Source of the DNA: Heloderma charlesbogerti
Taxonomy: Eukaryota; Chordata; Lepidosauria; Squamata; Helodermatidae
NCBI GenBank assembly: GCA_026122225.1
Contig: JANEZZ010001866.1
Coordinates: forward strand, 1,364,001-1,428,000
Reading direction: 5' to 3'
DNA length: 64,000 bases
The notes below the pieces were generated by a model that searched no databases, was not told the DNA's origin, and saw only the letters and a list, made by a program, of their open reading frames with translations. The position numbers were made by a program, and so were the translations under genes. Shown piece by piece: positions 48,156 through 60,910 of this stretch (its first letter is position 1; each line of letters begins with the position of its first letter).

Positions 48156-51010
48156 GGAGGTCCAGTTGGGGTGACAGGACTGCTGCTTGAGGGGCCCTGT
48201 GGCCATCCTAAGTTCTTCGGCAAACCAATGTCCTTCTCTACCTTTTGAAGGCAATGGTGGTGCTTCAGTTTGCATGGGACAGGTTGTTGGAGCACAGGGT
48301 CCCTTCTCCCTTTGCCTCTTAACATGGTAGAGATTTCTGTTGCTGGTTTAGGGGCACCTCAGAAAGAGAGTCTGCTCAGGCTTTAGAGACTGTTCCCTTG
48401 TCAAGGAAGCCCTCAAGGGTGAGTCATTGGGCACTGATTTCTGGACCCCTTCTCTCTTTGGTGCGAGTAAAACATTAAGGCAAAACCTGAGAGGGCAAAA
48501 ATGGTGACTCAGATGAAGGGGTGTTACATGTACTCAGATAATAACATACTGTTCACGAGTCATTGAATGTTTCTCTTCCTATCTGAGTCCAAAACAGACG
48601 TGGATAGTGTACATCTGTGGTTCTGTTTAATGTCAGATATTAAATGTGAACATTCACTTCTACAGTGTAATACGTTCTCTGGATCCCTTTGGTCTGTGTA
48701 GGGGAGTCATGAAAAATACATTTTGAAGAAAGCCATAATACTCGAGGTCAAATGTGAATTGTCTGTACTGCACAAATGTTGGTGTCATGATGGAAGTTTA
48801 AATCAGGAGCAATCTCTGAAGGGCTTCAAGTGTCGGCTCTGCTAGTCTTTGCTGCCCTTGGAAATTTCATCTTGTACCTGGGTAGCTGGCTTCCGAAAAG
48901 TTTATATGATGTGGGAAAAGGGATACTTGTTGTGAAAGGTGCTTTTTTTTAGGAACAAAGAGCAAGTCTCTTTCAAGCACTGTGTAGGTGGAAAATGTAA
49001 AGAATTTCTTTGTCAAGAAATTGTGAATCAGTTTCAGAAATTCTCCTGAGCTGTGCTCAGCATATTTAATCTGTAATCCGCAGTCCTCAAAAACATGGGG
49101 GCCTGTCTCCTTATAGTACAAAGATCCTTATTTCTGGCTGACAGTTATCGCAAACTCTCCTCTGGTGTATCTGCTGACTAGCAGGCTCACTACAGAGAGA
49201 ATCCATTGATGGCTACCCTACCATCACCTCTGGCTTTCTTAATTTGGGAAGTGGGAGGCTGATTGCACAATGCCACTTCATGCCTTCCATGTCCAAGTAC
49301 TGTAGATAACATGTTCAGGGTTCAAGACTCTTGCTGTGTGTAGCATTAAATGCAATTAGTGTTACTTCTTTATTTGTCCCCTGCTGAATGTCAATGTAAC
49401 TACTTGTGTATTTGATGGCCATACTGGGTTTCTGCAGAAGCGGTCACCTGTGGGATTTACCCATTCTGACTTTTGGCCCTCCCATCTAGTACGCAGTGTG
49501 ACAGCTACTATAAAAAGTAGCCCTCACTTTTTCTTTTGGTCTCACCCAGCAAGGCAACCTGCCAGCCGATATCTGTAGCCACAATAGGCTGGGAAATGCA
49601 CAGGTAGCAGCAACTGAGGGAGGAAGCAAATTGGCCCCTCGCCTGCCTATATTCGCTCCTCAGTTGGCAAGCTGGCAGCATATTTCTGTGAATTCCATCA
49701 CCACCTTTGAGCCATGTTTCCATTGTGGTTTTTACACACAGTTCTAGCTACATCCCAGGGCCCTGCAGCCATTCTCGGTTTGGAATGTCAGAACGCTACT
49801 GAGCAAGGAGGTGTTGGGCTTCAGCCAAATTTGCCAGCCGTTGCTGGGGTGAGTGCGCTGCTAAGCAGGGGCTGGTGTTCCCAGTTACGTTGGGCGGCTG
49901 CTGATCAAGCAGTGGTTTCCCTTACAAATGTGGCCCTTTTCTTGGGTCGTCTGGCTCCCCACCCCCTTCCTTCTTTTGTGCATGCTACATTTTGGAGACG
50001 TTTATCTGTCCTCATAATGTGCATCAGGAGCCATAATTTCATTGTAACGGAATGGGACTCTAATATATTCCCCAGGGCATCCAAATCCACCAAGTGCAGA
50101 CCTTGGGGAATCTTGACAAACTGTGTTGTACTCATACACCTTTAAACCAAGCATGTAGGAACCCTACTGAAGAGTCCTGTTTTCTCCGACTTCTTCTGTG
50201 CCCCTTGTTAACATAAGTTGTACCACTGCTAGAAAGAAAACATCCAGAAACGCTCATCCTTGAACATCAGGCACATTTAAGTTTAACGATGTAACAAGCA
50301 ATCTTGTTATCCTTAAGTTCTGACAGACTTGGCTAATATGAGGATTTATCCCATGGTCCTATTGCTCTTCTCATGAGGGCCCTTTCCAGGGAGTTAACGT
50401 CTAAGGATTTATTGCATGGGCCAAATATTCCCCCCTTTTTTTGACTTATGGAAGACTGCTGTATTTGATCCTCCCTGATCAACTGGAGGTCTGCTTAGTG
50501 TATCTCAGGTCTGCATTGTCCTTTTTCAAGCAAAAGAAGCAAGCAAATGTTTTTCAGCCAACGGGAAGTACCTAGCCTTTAGCATGCCATTTCAAAGATT
50601 GTGGGTTGTTGTTGTTTAATCTCCAAACTAGCAGAAACTTGGCCAGTTTGTCTGGGCCAATGCATGAAATGGTAGCTGGTTTATCTTCTTCCATGTATTG
50701 GTGGTATTTTTTTCCTTTTAAAAAATAATAATGGAGTGCCTTGCGAATAGTTTACAAATACTGTGTATTATGTGAAGCTTTTACTCCGTTCGTTTTAGTA
50801 CCTTTGGTGTTTGTGATGTCAGTACAACTCAGTATATAATTTTTGTATACGACATGCTTGGTTTATCCAGTCATTTGGCATAGCTAACCACTGTCTCTTT
50901 TGCTATCTGAAAAGCTGCCAAGAACAGTTTGGAGCTTCTTCTTTTTTTTAAAGCTTTCATACAGACCCTCTTTCCACACGTTGCACAATTGTTAGATTAA
51001 TCTATGCAGC

Positions 51011-51016
51011 AATAAA
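51011..51016 (+). terminator. Candidate distal polyadenylation signal AATAAA
   Basis: A canonical AATAAA about 4.8 kb after the stop codon, preceded by a repeat-poor AT-rich region. No clear GU-rich element follows, so it is weaker as a site than its hexamer suggests. Confidence 0.25.
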
Positions 51017-51830
51017 GGCATCCAGGGACTCCAGAAGGGCTTCCCAAAGATGGAAGGCATTTGTCTGCCCCACCTGGTGGATTTGGAGCCTGAGCTCTGT
51101 GCCAAGGTGTGTCCCAGCTTAAAATCTGAAATGCACAAATGGGCACCTTTAATTCCAGCCTATGCTCTTCCCTTAAGTTTTTTTTTTTTTTAAGTAGGAC
51201 CATTTTGTTTCTTGTTTCTTGCTACCCAGGTAGCCTCAAGGTTTGTGTTGCCAATGTAGGTTGGTGGTCCCACCAAAGCGTAAATTGAAGTGCGCTGGTC
51301 CGGACATTGATGGACCTGATTATCACTCTACACTTTGTGCAACGTGGTGTAGGGCCTCAGGACGATAAGCACCCACCACTGTTGCACAGGAAGTTAGGGA
51401 ACAAGGCAACCAAGGGCAAGGAATCTGTTTTTAGAAGGAAGTGAGGGTAGGATCACCCATGACTAAGATGAAAGCATATACATTCCTACATGTATTAGTC
51501 TTGGTTTCATGTTACTTCATAACGCTGGAGGTGATGGGCGGACGGGTACATTCCCAAGGGCTGGTGCTCCAGTCTAGTAAGTGGAGGCTATTAGCAAAAC
51601 CACCATCAGCTGAACTGGTTTTATCAACATGTGAAAGAACGAGCGCAAATGAGTAGCAATCCGCTGCATTACTGACAACAATGTTCCTGGTACATCTTTG
51701 TTTTCTCAATTCTTTTTTAAAAAAATATTTAAATACACACAGTAGGGCATGCATAATGCACTTTTTTTTTTTTTTACTTTTTGTCGGTTAAAGTGTACTG
51801 TATTATGTGCTTCTTGTGAGGAAACAATTA

Positions 51831-52239
51831 AAAAAACTTTCTTTACAAATTGGGCTCTTGCAGTCTTTGGAGTGAAGGTTCCCCACTTGTGCACTCAGTG
51901 TTTGAAAAGGTGTTTTGTAAAACTGGAGGTGTGGCAAATAAGCAGTCGTGCTTGACAAGACGTCCACAAAAGTTACTAGCCCACATGAACCAACATGACT
52001 CAGTTGTGGCACATTGACAGCCTGAAAGGACACAGAAAGAGCCAATTCTCTTCTAGCTTATAGAAGCTTAGTTGCCAGGATATACTTCTCACTTGCCCCA
52101 GGAAACGAGGTGTGCAGCTCTTTGACAGCCTAGCAAGGGAATCAGCAGCGCTGAAAAGACTTGCCTCTTCTGCCTCGTCTTTTACAACATCTGTAACCTG
52201 AGGATGGCAGGAATTTTGTAGGACCTTTTCTATCTAAAC
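51831..52239. other. Intergenic, nothing recognised
   Basis: No named repeat or coding sequence seen. Confidence 0.35.
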
Positions 52240-52865
52240 ATGTATAGAGTTGCGCCCTTAGGGCTTTAAAGGTTAAAAGCAACACTGTGAATTGTGCTCA
52301 GAAAGCAATTGGCAACCAGCGCATGTCTTTCAGGACAGGTGTAATTTGGTCCCGACACTGTGTACCGGTTGGCAGCCAAGCTGCTGCATTTTGCAACTGT
52401 TGAAGCTTCCATGCACTCTTCAAGGGTAGCCCCAGGCAGAACTTATTACAGTCGTCTACACGTGATGTAACTGTTGTCAAGCCAGACCAATTCAGGAAGG
52501 GCTGCACTGGCACGCCAAGCGTAATTGCGCAAACTCACTCCTTGCCGCCGCTGCCACCTGAAGATCCAGGGACAGCCTAGGATCAAGGAGCACTCCCAAA
52601 CCACAGGCCAGATCCTTCAGGGGGAGCGCCACTCCTTCCAGAACAGGCTGGATCCCAATCCCTGAGCCAGGCTTTCTACTGACCAACAACAGCCTCTTGG
52701 CTGGGTTTATTAAAATACCATTTTTTATTATTAATAAACTACCATTATACCATTTAAATAGTATAAAATACCATTTTATTATGCCATTTGCAATAAGATA
52801 CAATCTTAAAATACTAGTAGTAGCAAATACCATTTAAACTTTCAATTAAAATCCAGGGAGAAGAG
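52240..52865 (-). mobile_element. LINE-derived fragment with AT-rich end
   Basis: ttagggctttaaaggttaaa, gaaagcaattggcaaccagc, caggacaggtgtaatttggt and acactgtgtaccggttggca are the recurrent LINE-type block. It ends in an AT-rich stretch 52710-52860 with repeated taccatt. Confidence 0.5.
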
Positions 52866-53469
52866 ACAAATTTTTAAAATCCTCTTAAAAGCAGCAACAG
52901 ATGGGGCCGGCCATATATCTCAGGAATAGGGTAGGGGCCAGCACTGAGAAGTCCCCATTTCTAGTTCCTGCCCTCCTTACTGATTTTGATGGGAGGTCAA
53001 TGAGTACAGCCTCCAAAGTGCATCTTAAAACAGCTTCTGTAATCCTTGATCAGACCAAAGGTCAGTGTATTCTAGCATTCTGCTTCCCACAGTGATTCAG
53101 AAGCATATATGCAGGGGATGAAGGCAATAACTCTGACCCTCCATTGTACTTTCTCCTATCTGTTCTGCATCTGTTGCTAATTTTGATACCAGCTTTTTAA
53201 AAAAAACACGATAACCTGTAAGTTATCTTACACGATAACCTGTAAGTCTGCTCATTTAGCAGGGAACTGTTTGAGCACATAGACAGTATTGAAATATGGG
53301 ATATAATATTGTATTTATTACAAATAACATTGACTCTTAGAAAATAGGCCCTAGATTTTGCAGCCAGGTGAAAGCAGGTATGTTTTGGATAATACCATTG
53401 TGTGATCCCCTGCCACAATGCTCTTTCATATTCTTAGCAGGAGGCCAAATGGAGCAACTTCTTCTGAGG

Positions 53470-54872
53470 AAAGGTTGCAGTGTTTGGGGCTGTTAAGCTT
53501 AGAGAAATGGTGAGTAAGGGGAAGCATGATAGAGGTGTATCAAATTATGAATTGTCTGGAGGACAGGGAAAAGTTTTTCTCTCCCTCTCATACTACAACC
53601 CACTTGGGTAGGCTGACCATATTTCCTTGAGACAAAAACGGGATATTGGGATGACAAAAATGGGACGGGGTTATGTAATATTCCATATTCATGAAAAACC
53701 ACAATATAACAAAACAACTGCAGCTCCCTTTGTGGTCTCTCAGGCTATGAGAGACCTAAAAAACAACCTAAACTCACTGCAAAAGAACATGGAAAGGGGC
53801 GCAAATGAATAACACTAATTTATTGCATATACACACAAAAAGCTAATAAATATACATATACACACAAAAAGCTAATAAATATACATATATAAAATACTTC
53901 CAAATATGACATGAGCAGTAAACAAATCTGTATGGCATACCACACTGAACACTCTAATGCAGGACTGCAGTGGCCCGACTGCAAAAAATCATAAACATAC
54001 ACCGAAAAGAAAGAACACCCCGACTGCTATCACAAGCTGGTATATGCTAATGTCCCACCGGAGAGTTCCACTCTAATAAAAAAAAAATAGCTAACAGCCT
54101 GTTGAACCGAAATATGAGTCTGAAGAGTCTGAATCAAACTGAATGTAGGGCAGAAAGAATCTCTATGGGTGGAATGATGGTAGAAATAACAGTAAGACTC
54201 ACCCTCCTGGCTCCCACACGCTGAATGGGGCTTAGCGACTGCCTCTTGAATTCCCCGCCACCGCAGACAAGCAAGGGGGCGTTGTCTGATCATCACTAGC
54301 TCAAGAAGCCTGGCCGTGACTGGATAAAGTAAAGGGAACTTCCTCTTTCGTCACACTAGTAGTTTTACTGCACGCCTTGATTAGCATAGAGCCTTATGAT
54401 AAACGCGTTCAGTTTTTTACAAAAAATTAAAAACGGGACAAAATTGACTTTATGTTAAAACTACGGGACGGTCGGGAAATATGAAAAAAACAGTACTGTC
54501 CCGTTTAAAACGGTACGTATGGTCAGCCTACACTTGGGTCATCCCATGAAGCTAATTGGTGGGAGATTCAGGACACACAGCGCATAGCCAGTCTATGGAA
54601 TTCACTTCTACAAGATGCAGTGATGGCCACCAACTTTGACAGCTTTAAAAGGAGATTAGATAACAAGGAGGATATGGCTGTTAATGGCTTCTAGTCGAGG
54701 TGGCTATATGCTGCCTCCCATATCTGAGGATGCATGCCTATTGCTGGGAACATGGGCGGGGCAGGGGTGCTGTTGCTTGTGGGTTTCCCCGATGTGTCTG
54801 CTTAGCCATTGTGGGAACAGAATGCTGGTCTAGACAGGCCTTTGGTCTGATGTAGCGCGGCTGCGCTTATGA
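53470..54872 (+). mobile_element. LINE 3' fragment (CR1-like), split by a hAT-type insertion
   Basis: The left part ends ...tactacaacccacttggg at 53608 and the right part resumes tcatcccatgaagctaattg after 54538. Removing the insert restores a continuous element. It continues cacagcgcatagccagtcta, ggccaccaactttgacagct and ends aggcctttggtctgatgtag. Confidence 0.7.
53609..54530. mobile_element. Non-autonomous hAT-type DNA transposon, 922 bp
   Basis: The ends are perfect 13-base inverted repeats, taggctgaccata at 53609 and tatggtcagccta ending 54530. The flanking words cacttggg (53601-53608) and cacttggg (54531-54538) are an exact 8-bp duplication. Near the ends are related sequences with gggacggg / cccgttttaa character. 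Inside, a 29-base unit (atatacacacaaaaagctaa, then taaatatac) is repeated at about 53826-53883. No transposase frame is visible. Confidence 0.88.
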
Positions 54873-55499
54873 CACCAAACCAACCCACACCGATGGTGCT
54901 AAAGGCAACTTACTGCCTTGCTTTATACTTGTAGAATCTTTCTTTGTTAATGTATGTTTTACCCAACCTGTGTGTGCCCTACATGCGTAGAACCCCACTG
55001 AAAGTGTGTCCAGCCAGAATAAGTAACTGGTGATCTTGGCTCCTTAGCTGTAAATCCTTGAATTAAAAAAACTGAATGCATAAAAATTTCAGGGTGAGTC
55101 AGCGTTGTTCCATTTCAGGGGGAGCTGGCTTTTCCAGAGTCCCACCATATTTTGCCTTTAAAGGCGACTGGTCAGCGTTCATCTTCAATGTCTGGTAGGG
55201 GTTTTTTTTGCACTGCCTGGAATTGTTCTCATGCTGGAGGGAAAGAAACCGTCAATGTTTATTTTAGCGGAGCAACAAAGTTGAAGCCAAGGATTGTCTT
55301 GTGCTTCAGCGCCATCTCTCATTGACTATTAAAAAGTCATTAACAGGAATAAGGAATGCTTTTAATTACCTTTTGGAATTGAGGTGGCTCTGGGTTTTGA
55401 AAGCTGCACAGCCTGCTCTCACTCGGCTGCTACTCCACAGAGCGAGCAGCCCTTCATCTTTACTTGCCACGTTTGCTGACCTACAGCCCAGTGTGTGCT

Positions 55500-55738
55500 A
55501 GTCCAGGGGAGGGCCTGGAGCTCAGTGGTGGGGCACCAGCACGCTCAAGGTCCCAGGTTCAATCCCCAGCACCTCCAGTTGAAAGAACGCCAGGAGCAGG
55601 TCATGGGAAAGACTTGTCTCCGTCTGAGACCCTGGATAGGCACCGCTGTCCATCCAAATGGACAGTACTGGCCTAGAGAGACCAATGGTCTGACCTGGTA
55701 TAAGGCAACATTTGACATTCCTGAACCTGGCTCCTGAC
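55500..55738 (+). repeat. tRNA-derived SINE, well preserved
   Basis: It reads ggcctggagctcagtggtgg, ctcaaggtcccaggttcaat, ccccagcacctccagttgaa and agagaccaatggtctgacct, ggtataaggcaacatttgac. Same family as 41380. Confidence 0.75.
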
Positions 55739-56554
55739 AAGTTAGTGGGGGGGGGGCTGGTGGCGGGGAGGCAAGGTGCTAGCAAAGGCCAGGCAAATAG
55801 CATCACTCCTTTTGCTCTGATCAACACAATACCGTCTGAGCCAGAAGCTTTTCTAGGGGACTGAGCCTGACCACGTGATCAGTCCTGGCCTGTTGCAGGG
55901 CTCTTGTGGGTCTGAGTTCTTGCCCATTATCCTTCATGACTTTCTAGAACATTAGTTATTGGATGGATTAAAAATATAATAAATAAAAATCTAGCAGAGG
56001 TATGCATGTAATTGAAATATCAGCTCCTGCCTCCATCTCCCTCCCCTTTCTTTGTTCTTTCCCATGTTTTGTATTTTGATTTGTAAGCTACCCGGGGCAG
56101 AGACCAGTCCACGTCTACTTTGTGAAGCACCACGCACACTGGTGGTGGCATATTAACCATGATTTGTCAAGCTTAAGCTCCTGGAGCCTTATGCTCAGGC
56201 CCTTTAGGGGTCCCCGATACAGCCTGTAGCGTATCTGGTGCATTCCCCAGAGTTCAATCATTTTCAGGGCCAAAAATATGCAACCAGCGATGCTGGTTTA
56301 TTCACATGCAAACAGATCCATTGCTGAAAGGGCTGCTTCAACATGCCATTTTTTTAAAATCACGTTAGCCTTTGGAGGCAAGCTTGCAACAAGTTACGTT
56401 CCATGCTATGGAAGGCAGGCAGACATCAGGATTTGACCATTGGTGCTCATTTCCAAAGCTGCCTTCCCCCCAGCTCTTTTTTTGCAGTTCCCAGCCTGGG
56501 ATATGCTCCCGGGATGGAAATGTTTGCTGTGGGTAATGGTTGCCATCAGGAAGA
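55739..56554. other. Intergenic, nothing firmly recognised
   Basis: A G run at 55746-55755 and ordinary sequence. 56040-56130 (tttgatttgtaagctacccg) may be a degraded retroelement tail. Confidence 0.35.
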
Positions 56555-56725
56555 GGAGCCAGTGTGGTACAGCGTCACAATAGGAAGGGGAGAAACTTGC
56601 ATTCAGATCCCTGCTCAGCTATGAAGCTCACTGGGTAACCTTGGACGAGTCCCTAACGCTCAACCTAACCTACCTCACAGGTTTGTTGTGAGGATAAAGT
56701 GGGCAGGAGAAGGGGAGAACCATGC
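56555..56725 (+). repeat. SINE of the gtgtagtggttagagtg type
   Basis: It reads ggagccagtgtggtacagcg, cagatccctgctcagctatg, aagctcactgggtaaccttg and cctacctcacaggtttgttg, tgaggataaagtgggcagg. It is a useful reference copy in this window. Confidence 0.65.
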
Positions 56726-58401
56726 ACATCAACCCAGTTTTTTATCCTGCAAGGGCAGGATAAAAAATCAGAATGAATGGATGCATATTCTGCAACGTTT
56801 TGGGGCAGGAAATATGGATCAGCCCTGGAGAATCTGCTGGGTGAGGAACTGGTTCCTTCCACATGGATTTCCCCTTTCCCAGCTTTATAGTCTGTCGTGA
56901 GTTCTGAAGGCCAGTTTAACCTGCCTGGTCCCTACTCTGTCTTTCTTAGCTGTATGAATTCTTACACCTTGGCCTCTCTCCACAGATTGGACTTTCCTGC
57001 TGAACTCTGAGCTCCAAATCTGGATCATCCCACTGGTTTGCCTTCCCAGTTTCCTTCAGCTTGGTGTCCAATGTACTCTGTGTGCTTCTGTTCTACCAGC
57101 ATAACCAGGACTCCTTCATCCTGCCCACATTAAACAGTGCACATCAGGCAAACACTGAAACGTGTCCCAAGTTGTAAATGCATAAAAAAAAATAGTGTTA
57201 ATGAAAAATGCACATCAAGGGCAAAATGAAGAACTCCTAAACCTGATCAAGAAGCATTCTTAAGGAACACAAAAATGGATTTGATTCCATCTCGGCCATG
57301 TTTTAGGACAACCCCAGTCATTTCAGAGTGCAGCTGGCACCAGTTTAATAATGTAATCTCTTATGCCACCCTGCACGTAGTTGCAAACTGTTTAAATCCA
57401 CACCCACGTCTCTGGGATTCTTGTTCCTTTTTTGGCTGATTATAGCATGCGCTGCTTTGGAAACCCTTTTCTGAAGAGCTCTGGGGCTGTAGGTGTGTTC
57501 AATCTAGCAACCACAGAGAGCTCACTGAACAACAGCAGTGTCGCTCTCTAGTGAGTTGCCTTCAGGGAATAACTGTGTGCGAGTGGACTGTGCTGAAGTG
57601 TGTGATATCAAATATCCCCCTCACCAAATTAAAATCTCACATCTGGAGGGCACCAGGTTGGAGAAGGCTGGTCTATGCATTCTACCACATCTGGGTCAGC
57701 TGGGATTTGAACAAGGATCCTTCTGCTCTGCTTGCTCAGGACAATTCGTGTTCAAGGCTGCAGAATGGAGGGAAGGGGCCTCTGCTCTCCTTTCCAGGTG
57801 CTAACAGGGCTCAGCTCCCAGCCAGCCCACTGGTTCTCCCAAATGCCTAGCTGCAAACACTGGGTCACTGCCTGGCCAACCAAATATGCACAAAATGGTG
57901 GGCAAGCTTTTGAGATCTCCAGATTTCTTCATCAGCAAAACGTTACAAAAAGGGGTGGGTGGGTGGGTGGGGAAAAAAGCTGACTTGAAGTCATGAGGTC
58001 TGTAGGCTTAGATTTCAAAATCTACGCTAGGTTTTATATGTTAAAAAATGGGCTTATCAGGCATTACTTTGTTTCTTTGTTCCAACAGTCCTAGTAACCT
58101 AAAACCTGCATGGCACCTGGTAATGTCTGCAGTTGTTCCTCCATTCCATCATAAGACTTTGACTGTGCGGACATCATAACTTCAACATCAAATCAGCCTC
58201 CCCTTCCCCCCAGCGCCTCTTTTTGAGGAAGCTTGGGCCATGAGGTAATGACATGATCAGAGATCCAATGTCCGAGGAGGAATTTGAACATGTGTCTCCC
58301 ACTCCAGGTCCAATACTAGTATATCTGCTACATGCCAAACTATTGCCAGTCAGATACAAACGGTAAGGACACACTGAGCGATAAATTGGCAGTAGTGATA
58401 T

Positions 58402-58402
<1 letters not shown>
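56726..58402. other. Intergenic, few recognisable features
   Basis: A fragment of the hairpin MITE family (catctggagggcaccaggtt, ggagaaggctgg) is at 57639-57672 and a (gggt)n run at 57954-57973. No coding sequence recognised. Confidence 0.4.
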
Positions 58403-58442
<40 letters not shown>

Positions 58443-58449
58443 CTCTCTC
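58403..58449. repeat. Microsatellite (tc)n
   Basis: An uninterrupted ctctct tract from 58403 to about 58439, then atctctctca. Confidence 0.92.
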
Positions 58450-58704
58450 AGTTTTGTATACTTTTCTCTACAAATAAATAAAATTCTCCATTAAGGCTAT
58501 TCAAACTCTGAGCCAAGAAAAACTGGATGCCACACCAAGTAGAGATAATGCCAGTTAAGCACATTCACAGATTTTCTCTATGCATCATTTACTCTCGTGC
58601 CGTGCCATTGCCGGAGTGCTTATTCCCCTGCTCCTCTAGCCTTTGAGATTTTGGCAGCTCTTGCCCATGAATTTTTGTGCATCGCTTTGCTTCCAAAGTT
58701 TCCA

Positions 58705-58803
58705 GCCCAGCTTCCCCAACCCGGAGCACTCCCGCTATGTTGGACTCCAGCTCCCAATGATGGGAGTTTACAGTGGATTAAACACATCTGGAGAGTGCCA
58801 GAT
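58705..58803. repeat. Hairpin MITE family, partial copy
   Basis: cttccccaacccggagcact, tgttggactccagctcccaa, then an inverted end aaacacatctggagagtgcc. Confidence 0.55.
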
Positions 58804-58865
58804 TCTGTCTTTGCTTTTCCTTTTAATGGAAACCAAGATACTCGGATGAATTCTGCACCTAAATA

Positions 58866-59040
58866 GGAACATAGGAAGCTGCCTTATGCCCCTCATCCAG
58901 TATTGTCGGCTTTGGCTGGCAGCTCTCCGGTCCCATCACCTGCTCCCTGATACTTTTAACTGGAGGTACCTGGAATTGAACCTGAGACCTTCTGCATGCA
59001 AAACAGATGCCTTCTCTCTGAGCTATGGTCCCACACGCTG
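58866..59040 (-). repeat. tRNA-derived SINE, antisense
   Basis: gaacataggaagctgcctta begins it; cctggaattgaacctgagac, cttctgcatgcaaaacagat and gccttctctctgagctatgg are the inverted promoter. Confidence 0.7.
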
Positions 59041-59947
59041 TGCTTTGTGCTTTTTTCTGTGCCTTTGAGGAACTGCTGCATACGTCCCCCTTAACTACAC
59101 AAGGAACTAATCGTGCTTCCAGACCAGGCCTTGACGGTGCTGTCGCCTTGCTTCATTCACAAGTTTTTTTCTTAGCACAGAAAATCAAGGAAGGAAGGAC
59201 AAAATAGCCACACAATGCCTTCTCGTGGTTAACGCTAGGACCCCTCTGTCTGGAAGCACCCTAAATCAGTAGACGTCAGCAAAAGGAAGCCTTTGTGTTG
59301 AGTTCTTTCTTTCTTTTGTAAAAATGAGATTAATAAATAAACCTCTTTTGACCCAAGGCTTCTTCTCTTATTCCCAGAATCAGAAGGTAGCTGAACTTGT
59401 ATCCTTTATTCCCCCCACCCCCAAACACACAAACACTAGTGAACGAAAATACTTTATCATCAGCCATCATGAGACAGCATCCTAAAACTTGAGGATGCTC
59501 TGTGTTCCAGCGGCTGGTGAGTTTTATTTTTTGTTATTTTTCGTGCAAGGATTGCATGTTTATATCCTGTTATGAAGGTTGCCATGGCAAAGCCAGACAA
59601 CAACCTGTGACCGGAGATATTCTTTCTCTATTGGTTGACTGGCAAGCGAGGGATTTTTCCACCCGTTCTTGAACTGGACGAGGGGAAAACAGCCCTGAGA
59701 CGCACACGCTGGCACAGGGCTCTTGCACTGCTTGTGCTCCAGCTGACGTGGAGGGAGGAAGATGCTTTTGGAGGTGTTGCAGTAGCCATGTTGGTCCCCC
59801 AGAACAAGAACAAACGGCACGTGCAGCAAGGCCATCGTCCCGTAAATACTGTGCCACTGTGGTGATGTGATGCCCCCCCTGGATTTAGCCCCTAGGGAAA
59901 TTCCATTATGTACTCCATAATATTCACAGGCTGCAATACTCTAGGAC

Positions 59948-60095
59948 AGAGTTGGGCTACTTTTGGCCCTCCAGGTGTCTTGGCCCACAACTCCCATCTA
60001 CTCTAGCCAGCATAGCTACTGCGGAGGGATTATGGGAGTTGCAGGCTAAAACATGTGGAGGGCTACAAGTTGCCCACCCCTGTCCTAGGAGGGAG
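59948..60095. mobile_element. Hairpin hAT-type MITE
   Basis: The left end is cagagttgggctacttttgg and the right end caagttgcccacccctg, inverted to caggggtgggcaacttg. Flanks ctctagga and tcctagga form an imperfect 8-base duplication. Inside, cacaactcccatctactcta is answered by tatgggagttgcaggctaaa. Confidence 0.65.
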
Positions 60096-60259
60096 GGCAG
60101 TCTAAAAATATTTAATAATAATAAATGAAAAGGCTTGGGCAAGTAACATGTTCATCTGGCACGAAACAGAACACTAGGAGGGTGCCAGGTGTGCCTCCCA
60201 GGGGAGGGCATTCCAGAGTCTGGGTAGGTGGGACGGCCCCACCACAGGAAAAGCTCCGC

Positions 60260-60500
60260 CTCCTGTCACTCAGGAGCTGGCAGAATTTTGGGAGCTGCCT
60301 CCCACCGAGTCAGACCCTCGCTTCTCCCAGCTCAGTTTTGTGCACTTCTGCTTGCCGCCGCCGCCACCGCTTTCCGGGGTTTGGGGCAGGGGTCATTCTC
60401 GTTCCCAGCCCTTCCTGGAGCTGCTGGGGATTGAACCTGGAATCCTCTGCATGCAAAGCGGCAGGCAGCTGCTCTACCACTGAGCTGCAGCAGCTGCTCT
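60260..60500 (-). repeat. tRNA-derived SINE, antisense
   Basis: cccttcctggagctgctggg, gattgaacctggaatcctct, gcatgcaaagcggcaggcag and ctgctctaccactgagctgc are the inverted SINE promoter region, nearly tRNA-like. Confidence 0.75.
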
Positions 60501-60870
60501 TAACACCTGGCAAGTGAATGTAGGTGGCCCCTTCGCATAACCTGGTCCCTGCTTAGGGCTCCAGAGGTCAAAATCAGCACTTTGAATTGTGCCAGTATAC
60601 ATATCGGAATCCAACTATCTCAGAAAGAGCAAGATTTTCCTATTGGGACCAGACATCCGGTCCCAATTATGTTACGCTAACCACAGTTTCCAAATGGTCC
60701 TCCAAGGGCAGCCCTGTGCAAGGTGCTCTGCAATAGTCGAAGCAATGGCCACGTTCTACAGAAGGCATGGGGAAAGGTTTGTTGACAGTTTCACTTGTGA
60801 GGGAAGGTTTTCTCCAAACAATGTGTCACTGACTTATGGAATTCGGGAGCCCCAGTTGTGGTGATGGACG
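60501..60870 (-). repeat. LINE-derived dispersed repeat fragment
   Basis: gggctccagaggtcaaaatc, agcactttgaattgtgccag and aatggtcctccaagggcagc belong to the block type seen at 12740 and 52240. Confidence 0.45.
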
Positions 60871-60910
60871 GTAGCATAATAGCATTGTTGTTGCTGCTGT
60901 TGTTAATCAG

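Larger units (their letters stand above)
46181..51830 (+). other. Probable long SSH1 3' UTR and flank, repeat-poor
   Basis: This stretch has few recognisable repeats apart from a hairpin element near 48.0-48.15 kb. It has no long open frame with recognisable similarity. Candidate polyadenylation signals are AATAAA at 47153 with a GT-rich stretch after it, AATAAA at 51011 and ATTAAA at 51827. Low repeat density and AT-rich patches such as 50.7-50.95 kb suggest transcribed UTR over several kilobases, but the real 3' end is not decided by sequence. The interval is an upper estimate. Confidence 0.4.
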
